From positions 1 to 12,924 of the forward strand of contig JAEEZP010000088.1 in the NCBI GenBank assembly GCA_016291915.1: a stretch of 12,924 nt of DNA. Direction: 5' to 3'. Below, in pieces: positions 1 to 7,400 of this stretch. The translations under genes were made by a program, and so were the position numbers. Source of the stretch: Prevotella sp. Its GTDB lineage: Bacteria; Bacteroidota; Bacteroidia; Bacteroidales; Bacteroidaceae. Each line of letters starts with the position of its first letter. Position 1 is the stretch's first letter. Below the pieces are notes generated by a model. It was not told where the DNA came from. It saw only the letters and a program-made list of their open reading frames with translations, and ran no database searches.

Positions 1-652
1 CAGCGCGCAGTATATCAACTACGGGACGATGAAGGAGATGGATGAGAACAATGTGCAGACGGGAGAGTTCTCTGCCAAGGATATCGCCCTCAACGGTACG
101 TTCAGTTATCAGTTGGGAGAGCATCTCACGGGTGGTATCACTGCGAAGGTCATCAACTCGTACATCGGTCAGTTCAATGCCTTGGCCGTGGGTGTGGACA
201 TGGGACTGAACTACTACCTTCCGGAGAGTGAATGGTCGTTGTCGGCTGTGGTAAAGAACCTCGGTGGTGAGCTGGATGCCTACGAAGAGGAATACGCCAA
301 GCTGCCCGTCGATGTGCAGGTGGGCATCAGCAAACGGTTGGTAGGCTCACCCCTACGGTTGTCGGCAGCCCTGGTGGATATGACACACTGGGATTACAAG
401 TTCATCAATCACTTCGTGATCGGCATGGATATCATCTTCTCACCGCAGTTGTATATCGCTGCCGGCTACAACCTGCGGAGAGCCAATGAGATGAAGATCA
501 TCGATGTGGGGGAAGAGAAAGGGAGCAGCCATGGTGCCGGACTGTCGTTGGGTGCGGGCATTCTGCTCGACCGTTTCAAGCTCAACCTGTCGTACGGCAA
601 ATACCATGTCTCGAGTCATTCCCTGATGGTCAATGTAGCATATTCTTTATAA
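1..652 (+). CDS. porQ: PorQ-like type IX secretion outer-membrane protein, 3' part
   Basis: The reading frame is open to the left edge of the window (first full codon at base 2), so the true start lies outside and about 216 codons remain; the family is usually about 330-340 residues. The ATG at 29 is therefore probably internal. The visible part has alternating hydrophobic and polar strands with many Gly and aromatic residues, as in an outer-membrane beta-barrel, for example GGITAKVINSYIG and FVIGMDIIFSPQLYIAAGYN, and it ends in the aromatic/hydrophobic run VNVAYSL. This matches the PorV/PorQ (FadL-like) group of Bacteroidota, and the layout porQ then cmk is, from memory, shared with Porphyromonas and Bacteroides. 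PorQ is needed for type IX secretion of proteins with C-terminal sorting signals. The next gene, cmk, starts 11 nt after the stop, so the two are probably co-transcribed. No signal peptide is visible because the N-terminus is missing. Confidence 0.8.
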   Translation, partial: SAQYINYGTMKEMDENNVQTGEFSAKDIALNGTFSYQLGEHLTGGITAKVINSYIGQFNALAVGVDMGLNYYLPESEWSLSAVVKNLGGELDAYEEEYAKLPVDVQVGISKRLVGSPLRLSAALVDMTHWDYKFINHFVIGMDIIFSPQLYIAAGYNLRRANEMKIIDVGEEKGSSHGAGLSLGAGILLDRFKLNLSYGKYHVSSHSLMVNVAYSL

Positions 653-663
653 AACATATCGGA

Positions 664-1359
664 ATGAAAAAGATTACAATAGCTATCGACGGACTGTCGT
701 CGTGTGGAAAATCAACCATGGCAAAAGATCTTGCACGAAAGATCGGCTATGTATATGTAGATACCGGTGCGATGTACCGCGCCGTCACCCTTTATGCCAT
801 CCGCCATCAGTTGTTCGAGGGCACGGAGATCAATACCGAGGAGCTCGAGAGACAGATGGACGATATCCATATCTCCTTTAAGTTCAATGCGGAGACGAAG
901 AAGCCCGACACCTACCTGAACGGAGAACTGGTGGAGAAAGAGATCAGGGGGATGGAGGTGAGCAACCTCGTATCACCCATCGCCACCATACCCTTTGTCA
1001 GGACCGCTATGGTGAGACAACAGCAGCAGATGGGCGAAGAGAAAGGTATCGTGATGGACGGCAGGGATATCGGCACCGTGGTATTCCCCGATGCAGAACT
1101 GAAGATCTTCGTGACGGCATCGGCAGAGGTACGTGCCCAGCGCCGCTACGATGAGTTGAAAGCCAAGGGTATGGAGGGTGACTATGAGGAGATCCTGAAG
1201 AACGTGCAGGAGCGCGACTATATCGACAGTCATCGTGAGGTTGCTCCCCTGCGTCCTGCTGATGATGCTATCCTCCTGGATAACAGTAACCTGACCATTG
1301 ACGAGCAGAACGCGTGGGTGATGGAACAGTACCTGCGGGTGGTCAACTCTGCTGAATAA
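664..1359 (+). CDS. cmk: Cytidylate kinase (CMP/dCMP kinase)
   Basis: Cytoplasmic enzyme that phosphorylates CMP and dCMP to the diphosphates using ATP, in pyrimidine salvage and dCTP supply. The 231-residue length is normal. The P-loop GLSSCGKST lies at residues 10-18, with Cys14 in the variable part. DTGAMYRA (33-40) is the conserved NMP-binding segment. DGRDIGT (132-138) is the CMP-kinase signature. The RDYIDS...APL...DDA block (about 184-202) is the conserved C-terminal lid and CMP-contacting region. The start at 664 fits the family N-terminus MKKITIAIDG; the preceding ATCGGA is only a weak ribosome site. The gene follows the porQ-like gene by 11 nt and is probably in its operon. Its last 17 bases overlap the 3' end of ispH on the other strand, so no terminator fits between them. 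Confidence 0.97.
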   Translation: MKKITIAIDGLSSCGKSTMAKDLARKIGYVYVDTGAMYRAVTLYAIRHQLFEGTEINTEELERQMDDIHISFKFNAETKKPDTYLNGELVEKEIRGMEVSNLVSPIATIPFVRTAMVRQQQQMGEEKGIVMDGRDIGTVVFPDAELKIFVTASAEVRAQRRYDELKAKGMEGDYEEILKNVQERDYIDSHREVAPLRPADDAILLDNSNLTIDEQNAWVMEQYLRVVNSAE

Positions 1360-2200
1360 GGAAGTCGCGGCATTCCTCCATCAACCATTTCGGGGTGCTC
1401 GTAGCCCCACAGATACCGACGGTCTTCACTCCCTTGAGCCACGCTAACTGTATCTCATCGGCATCCTCGATGAGATAACTGTTAGGGTTGACGTTCTTAC
1501 ACTCATTATACAGCACCTTACCGTTACTGCTCTTCCGTCCGCAGACGAACAGCACCAGGTCGTGCTTCGCCGCAAAGGAGGTGATGTTGGAGATACGGTT
1601 GGCCACCTGTCGGCAGATCGTATCAAAGCGTTGGAAATGGGCCTCGGGGGAGATATGCTGCTGGATATACTCCACGATACGCTGAAACTCCTCCAACGAC
1701 TTGGTGGTCTGGGAATAGAGATAGATATCCCGCGAGAAATCCAGTTGCATGACATCCTCCAGATGGGCTATCACGATGGCATGCCCCTCTGTCTGTCCTA
1801 CCAGTCCGAGCACCTCTGCATGACCGGGTTTGCCGAAGATCACGATCTGTGCCTCGGGATGTGCCTGATACTGACTCTTGATCCTCTTCTGCAACTGGAG
1901 CACCACGGGACAGGTGGCGTCGATGATCTCTATGTGATTACGACGGGCTGTCTCATAGGTGACAGGAGGCTCCCCATGTGCCCGCAGCAGCACCTTCGTG
2001 TCACACAACGACTTCAGTTCTTCGTGATTGATCGTGACAAGACCGAGTTGTCGTAGTCGCTCGCACTCCATACCGTTATGCACGATATCACCCAGACAGT
2101 AGAGGGTATTGCCTTTCGACAATTCCTCTTCTGCCTTCCGTATGGCTGTTGTCACTCCGAAACAGAAGCCACTGCCTTGATCAATCTCTACCTGTATCAC
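1343..2200 (-). CDS. ispH: 4-Hydroxy-3-methylbut-2-enyl diphosphate reductase
   Basis: Last enzyme of the MEP (non-mevalonate) isoprenoid pathway. It uses a 4Fe-4S cluster to reduce HMBPP to IPP and DMAPP in the cytoplasm. The 285 residues are a normal length for the short bacterial form. The three cluster cysteines are Cys13 (GFCFGV), Cys97 (ATCP) and Cys196 (TICRQ). Substrate-site residues are visible too: His41 in DIVHN, His75 in RAHGEP, the H-A-E of KPGHAEV at 127-129, the SQTT segment at 163-166, and SSN at 224-226. The start codon is GTG at 2198-2200, inside the meaB stop (GTGA overlap); MIQVEIDQGSGFCFGV is the expected family N-terminus, so no other start is needed. An A-rich stretch (AAAAAGAA) lies just before it. 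The overlap suggests translational coupling to meaB. The 3' end runs 17 bp into cmk on the opposite strand. Confidence 0.97.
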   Translation of the reverse strand: MIQVEIDQGSGFCFGVTTAIRKAEEELSKGNTLYCLGDIVHNGMECERLRQLGLVTINHEELKSLCDTKVLLRAHGEPPVTYETARRNHIEIIDATCPVVLQLQKRIKSQYQAHPEAQIVIFGKPGHAEVLGLVGQTEGHAIVIAHLEDVMQLDFSRDIYLYSQTTKSLEEFQRIVEYIQQHISPEAHFQRFDTICRQVANRISNITSFAAKHDLVLFVCGRKSSNGKVLYNECKNVNPNSYLIEDADEIQLAWLKGVKTVGICGATSTPKWLMEECRDFLIQQS

Positions 2201-3300
2201 TTCTTTTTCAGTTCGTTGTAATAGATGGAAAGGAGGTCGGCAGCTGCCTTGAAGGAGGTCTTCTCACCCCGGAGCACCGACTGCTCTGCCGCCTTGATGC
2301 ACTGCTCGATCAAAGGATTATGATAGAAAGAGTTACGGAGATTCTCGTTGATACTCTCGTACATCCAGTACTTACTCTGTTCGTTACGACGGTAGTCGAA
2401 ATAACCGTTCTGCTTCACGAAGTCGAAATACTGATAGACCATATCCCATACCTCCTTGATACCGGTGCCGTAGAAACCACTGTAGCATAACACCTTGGGA
2501 GTCCATCCACTCTCCGGCATCGGGAAGAAATGCAGTGCGTTACGGAAATTGGTGGCTGCCATCTGACATTTCTCCACATTACTGCCGTCGCACTTGTTGA
2601 TGATGATACCATCGGAAATCTCCATAATACCTCTCTTGATACCCTGCAGCTCATCACCGGTACCGGCCAACTGTATCAGCAGGAAGAAATCAACCATCGA
2701 ATGGCAGGCTGTCTCACTCTGTCCCACACCGACGGTCTCCACAAAGATCTTGTCGAAGCCGGCAGCCTCACAGAGGATGATACACTCACGGGTCTTACGG
2801 GCCACACCACCGAGAGAGCCGGCCGTTGGTGAAGGACGGATAAATGCCTCACGGCGCTGTGACAGCCGTTCCATACGTGTCTTATCGCCCAGGATACTTC
2901 CCTTGGAGCGTTCTGAACTGGGGTCGATGGCAAGAACAGCCAGCTTACCGCCAAAACGGTCGAGCACGTGGATACCGAACTCATCAATACTCGTACTCTT
3001 TCCTGCACCGGGCACACCACTGATACCGATCCTCACCGAGTTACCGCTATAGGGAAGACACTTGTCGATGACCTCCTGCGCCTTACTGTAGTGATCGGGG
3101 TTAATACTCTCCACCAAGGTGACAGCCTGACTCAATACGGTGATGTCACCTTTCAGGATGCCCTCCACCATCTCACCGGTGGTATATTCATGGCGGCGGA
3201 AATGGCCCCGCTTCAGATAGGGGTTGATGATTGCCTGGGAAGAAACGCCCGCATTCACCTGCAAGCCTTTATATTCCTCACTGTTCTCTGGATGTTCCAT
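2197..3300 (-). CDS. meaB: MeaB-type G3E GTPase, methylmalonyl-CoA mutase chaperone
   Basis: P-loop GTPase of the MeaB/ArgK group, which gates cobalamin loading onto methylmalonyl-CoA mutase and protects the enzyme from inactivation. The 367-residue protein has a helical N-terminal part (1-85), Walker A GVPGAGKST at 95-103, AIDPSS at 124-129, ETVGVGQSE at 188-196 (Walker B and switch region), NKCD at 235-238 as the guanine-specificity motif (usually NKAD; the third position tolerates change), and a C-terminal helical dimerisation arm after about 300. The N-terminus MEHPENSEEYKGL matches what I recall of Bacteroidales homologues, which supports the ATG at 3298-3300. I see no Shine-Dalgarno and no TTTG/TAnnTTTG promoter in the 99-bp AT-rich spacer upstream. 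The stop overlaps the ispH start. The mutase subunits mutA/mutB are not in this window, so the link to the mutase rests on family knowledge alone. Confidence 0.94.
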   Translation of the reverse strand: MEHPENSEEYKGLQVNAGVSSQAIINPYLKRGHFRRHEYTTGEMVEGILKGDITVLSQAVTLVESINPDHYSKAQEVIDKCLPYSGNSVRIGISGVPGAGKSTSIDEFGIHVLDRFGGKLAVLAIDPSSERSKGSILGDKTRMERLSQRREAFIRPSPTAGSLGGVARKTRECIILCEAAGFDKIFVETVGVGQSETACHSMVDFFLLIQLAGTGDELQGIKRGIMEISDGIIINKCDGSNVEKCQMAATNFRNALHFFPMPESGWTPKVLCYSGFYGTGIKEVWDMVYQYFDFVKQNGYFDYRRNEQSKYWMYESINENLRNSFYHNPLIEQCIKAAEQSVLRGEKTSFKAAADLLSIYYNELKKK

Positions 3301-3399
3301 GATACTACGATAAATAATTAATAGTTAATAGTTAACAATTAATAATTACTATTTAATTTTCAATTATCAATTATCAATTTTCAATTATCAATTAAACCA
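3301..3399. repeat. AT-rich spacer with two heptad-repeat arrays
   Basis: This 99-bp gap between meaB and the DUF1573 gene is almost all A and T. Bases 3318-3349 form a degenerate 7-bp tandem array (TTAATAG twice, then TTAACAA, TTAATAA and a degenerate unit). After a short TTTAATTTT stretch, bases 3361-3395 form a second array of five units: CAATTAT, CAATTAT, CAATTTT, CAATTAT, CAATTAA. The two arrays read in partly opposite orientation: the first 18 bases of the reverse complement of the second match the first at about 13 positions. The first array also has an imperfect dyad centred on GTTAAC at 3331-3336 (12 of 16 positions pair). From memory, similar AT heptad spacers occur between genes in other Bacteroidales. 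The function is unknown; a weak terminator, an RNA processing site or a protein-binding array are all possible. Confidence 0.8.
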
Positions 3400-4461
3400 T
3401 TACTTGGTATTGATATTGATGACGATCTTCGACTTCATGGGGTCGTTGGTGATCATCAGCACACGAGGTTTGGTACGTACCCTGCGCAGGGCCTTTGCCT
3501 CAGCGGTAATCTTCAGTTTTGCCTGCTCACCCGGTTGTAGTTTCGACTTATTCAGCGTGACGCTCAAGCCATTGGTGAACATCTGCAGACTGTTGATAGA
3601 CAACTCACTACGTCCGATATTATCAATCAGGATCGTCTCACTCCTCTTCGACTTGCCGCCGAAGGAGATATCCACATCCTCCGTGGAGAGTTTGATCTGA
3701 GGTGCATTGGCGAGATCGGTCTCCGTCAGTTCTGTAAACGCCGGCAGCAAGACCACAGACACCGGCAGTTCTTTCTCCGCAGACACCTTATCACCGGGGA
3801 ACATTCCCAGGTAGAGGGTGGTCTGTGTCAAACCGTAGTCACGCACATGCTTTGAGTCGAGCATCAGGGTCACCACACCGGTTCTGCCGGCAGCGATGTT
3901 CGTGGGTGAGACAGTAGCCTTCAGGTAGTTAGGCAGGTGCATCACCGTAGGACTGAGGGTCTTGTCGGAGGTGTTCATGACATGGATCTTCTTGACGGGC
4001 ATCTCCCCTCTGTTCACATCATCGAACTCGATGTTATCGGCATCAGCCATGAGAGAACCGATCGAGAAATCATAGTTACCCTCATAATCGACAACCTCCT
4101 CCACGACGACACCGCGCATCGTCAGATAGAGCGGTTTCTCCGAATCGTTCGTGTAGAGTCCGATATCTTTCGAGAAATGTCCCATCATACGGGCATCGTA
4201 GGTGGCGTTCACCGCAAAATGATCACCGGCAGGGATCGCCTGCTTCGGATAGTCCACGGTGGTACAGCCGCAGCTGGTGCGCACATTACTGATGACCAGC
4301 GGACTGTTACCCGTATTCTGCAGTTCGAACTTCACCGTGACGGGTTGTTCGTAAGCCACATTACCACAATAGATCACATCATTCTTTACCTTTATCTTCT
4401 GGGCATACAGACCGAGAGATAAAGTTGTCAACACGACAAATATTGCTATTCTTTTTCTCAT
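3400..4461 (-). CDS. DUF1573 exported protein
   Basis: The start is set at 4461 (353 residues), because AAAGGA sits 6 nt before that ATG. The ATG at 4467 directly abuts AAAGGA, and a longer upstream extension would run inside the preceding gene. The N-terminus MRKRIAIFVVLTTLSLGLYA is a Sec signal peptide, probably cleaved A20|Q21. Residues 25-110 are a DUF1573 immunoglobulin-like domain with its hallmark SCGCTTVDYPK (Cys64 and Cys66), the FELQNTGNSPL strand pattern and a Gly-rich turn. A second beta-sandwich repeat follows near 115-230, and a third near 260-353 (LIDNIGRSELSI, LQPGEQAKLKI). DUF1573 domains are common in exported Bacteroidota proteins; their molecular function is not established. 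The gene follows the macroglobulin gene with stop and start 2 nt apart, so it is almost surely co-translated with it, and a role with that envelope protein is likely. No membrane segment is seen after the signal peptide. Confidence 0.88.
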   Translation of the reverse strand: MRKRIAIFVVLTTLSLGLYAQKIKVKNDVIYCGNVAYEQPVTVKFELQNTGNSPLVISNVRTSCGCTTVDYPKQAIPAGDHFAVNATYDARMMGHFSKDIGLYTNDSEKPLYLTMRGVVVEEVVDYEGNYDFSIGSLMADADNIEFDDVNRGEMPVKKIHVMNTSDKTLSPTVMHLPNYLKATVSPTNIAAGRTGVVTLMLDSKHVRDYGLTQTTLYLGMFPGDKVSAEKELPVSVVLLPAFTELTETDLANAPQIKLSTEDVDISFGGKSKRSETILIDNIGRSELSINSLQMFTNGLSVTLNKSKLQPGEQAKLKITAEAKALRRVRTKPRVLMITNDPMKSKIVININTK

Positions 4462-4463
4462 AA

Positions 4464-7400
4464 TCATTCCTTTACGGTGAGTTTCTGACTCTTTGCCCGT
4501 CCGTAATACTCCGGACTGTATGCACACTGAACGGTGCAGGTACCTGTCTCGTAGTCACCCTTGCGGTCGATATAATAATCTGTTTCTATCACATGCGTAC
4601 CCTTCGGTAGGATGTCGAAATAGTAATTCGTGGAGCAGTCCTTCGGGGAGATATAATAGCCCCAGTGATAACCACTCAGTTGGTTCACCGGCTCCAGACA
4701 TGCTGCCCGTTTGTCAACCACCTGCACATAGTCGTAATCACGGTCGACAACGATCGTCAACCGTACCGTCACCTTATCCCCTACCGACAATGACTTACCC
4801 TGATGACGGATCTCCCGTTTCACGGAGATGCCTGAGACTGATGCCTCGATGGAGGATGTGGGTTGGAAGAACTGTGCATAGACAGCGCCCCATGAGGTGC
4901 CTTCGCTGCTCTTCTCCACCGTGAGCGACTGTGCGTCAGTATCTTTTATCCCGGTCTTCACATACCCTAACCCGGCAGTAGCCTTGGGTAAGTCGATCGT
5001 CTTACCGTCAACCTTCACCACAGACAATTCCTGTGTATTGAGCAATGATGCCCTGCCATTCAGGAAAGCATAGACCGCATCGACACTGTTGATGGGGGTA
5101 TCCCAGCAGGTGGTGCGTTTCTCCTGCAACAACCAGCGGCGCATCTCATTGACCGTTATCTCATCCTCCGGAGTGACGATGTTCATCGCCTCGATGGCAG
5201 CTACCTGTGTCGGTATGCGGTAGTTACACCAGGAATAGCCGGCACGCGGTGTGTCATAGTAACGCCCCATCTCCTCGGTGAAGACGGAATACTCCTTGAG
5301 GCTCTGGATATACTCCTTGGCTTTCTTCTGTTGACCGTTCTTCTGGAAGACCACGGCCATCATTGCCTTGGAATAGAGTGTCTGTGTCTTCTTCTGTTTC
5401 TCCAGGTATGTGATGAGGTAGTTCACGGCATCTTTCTCCTGTGCCGTCATCGTCCGTCCGGATATCGCAAAGAGGTAAGCCCACTGGAGGGCATGGTAGT
5501 CGGAGATATATACCGGTTTGCCCTCTTTCTCCCGTTTGCGCATCTCCTTCACCTCTTTGATCACTATCTCACTGAGATAACGGAAGCCTTTGTCCACCAT
5601 CGTCTCCGTCTCCTGATCATCACCGCAGAGGAGTCGTAAACGGGTGAAGAACATCATCACCTGGGCAGTCATCCGCGGAGAACCGTCCATGCCCTGCCAC
5701 CAGGAGAAAGAACCGTCGCTATGCTGCAGTTTGCGGAGCAGTTCGATGGTACGCTGTCGCTGATACTGCAAGCTGTTCTCATCGAAGAAACGGATAAGGG
5801 ATTCTTTCTGTGCCTGTTCACTCTTCGCATCCATCACCCACGGTGTCTCACTGAGCACCAGTGTTTTCAACGACTGGTCTTTCTCGAGACTGCTCATCAG
5901 GGATGTCTCCTCACCCTTCTCCTGCTTCCACAGATCGAAAGTCTTCTTGATGGCAGGCGACTGATCCAGGAGGAACTTACCCAGACTATTGGCATAGTAG
6001 GCAGCGCCCAGACTGACGGCATTATGCTCGATAGCATGACTGATGAAAGGCAGTGACTGCACCACCAGCCAAGCGGGATTGTTCGTATATTCGAGAGTCA
6101 ACGTCGTCTGCAGTGCATCAGCAGGTATCAGCGACCGGAGATCCGCTTGGAAAACGCCCGGGGTGTGCTGTGTAAACGGAAGGGTATTCATCACCTTCTC
6201 CACATCTGTCAGCACCGGGAGATAATGCTGTTCACCATCGCTGAACCCATCGCCGGATGCCACTATCTTACAAATCAGGATATCATACACCTCTGTGGGG
6301 GAATAACTGAAGGTGGCTGCTGCCGTACCCTCTTTTTCCACGGAGAACGGCTGTGACTCCTCATGGATGATCTTTTCTGTCACGGGATCGATAAGCTGCA
6401 TCTTCACGGTTCCTGAGACAGCATGATCAGAGGTGTTGAAGATACGTGTGGATATCGTGGCATGGTCACCCCTGCGGATGAAACGAGGGATATTCGGTTG
6501 TACCATCACCTCTTTCTTCGCCACTGTCTCCCCTTCGAGGAAACCGTAGTTCATCGTCTTATCATGCGCCAAGCCCAAGAATCGCCAGGAGGTGACACTC
6601 TCCGGCAAGGTGAAACGGATACTCACGGCACCCTTCTCATCGGTTGTCAGCGTGGGATAGAAGAAAGCCGTCTCATTCAGGTTCTCACGTACGACATCCG
6701 TGGTTTCCCTTTCTGCAGCCCCCTCTTCGTCAGAACCGGCAACATCCATCACCGCCACTTCCTTTTTCATCTCATCCATCGCCCCAATAGCCTGTGGAGC
6801 AGCCATCTTGACACTCATATTATTGTAGGCTACTGAAGCAGATTCTTCGAAGGCCATCACCTCATCTTCTTCCATGGAGGCTCCCACTTTCGCCATTCTC
6901 CTGACGGGTCTGGCACCACGCACCATCACCCCACCATAACCGAAAATGTTCCGTAAGATGGTGTTCCACTGGTCACGTGACAGATGGGAGAACAAGAGTT
7001 CTGAGACATTCAGGTATTTGAGCGGTTGCTGTCCGCCGATGCCGATACCATAGTTGTCACGGAAGATCCATCTCACACTCGGATAGTTCTGATAGAGCAG
7101 ATCATCCACATTCCAATACAGACCCTTCAGTTGGTCAAGGCTCTTGTCATACATCGTAGCCATCATCCGTGCATCTGCCGGTTTGCCGTCGGGCGTCAGC
7201 ACCTGCAGTGTCCACTCCTCTTTCTGTCCGGGAAGGAGCTGGTCACGGAAAGTGGTCCATGACAGTCGTAATCTCTTATCTGGCAAGGGTTTGCGGATGA
7301 TATCGGAATGATTGTAACAAATGCCGTCCTTCACCCAGATATAGTTCAGGGCGATACCGGTGCCGTACTGCTCCTGGTATTTGAACACCCGTGTGCGGAT

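Noticed and set aside
29..652. ATG at 29 as the true start of the porQ-like gene
   Set aside because: The frame is open to the left edge, there is no signal peptide after this ATG, and the product would be far shorter than the family.
1562..2056. Plus-strand open frame opposite ispH
   Set aside because: It is fully covered by ispH, which has all its conserved cysteines and active-site residues; the antisense frame shows no family features.
3315..3395. CRISPR-like or insertion-sequence remnant reading of the heptad arrays
   Set aside because: The units are 7 bp with no spacers, and there is no transposase fragment, target duplication or cas gene nearby.
4462..4527. Upstream extension of the DUF1573 protein with a start at 4527 or 4467
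   Set aside because: It lies within or against the end of the macroglobulin gene and would place non-signal residues before a clean signal peptide; AAAGGA is spaced properly only for the ATG at 4461.
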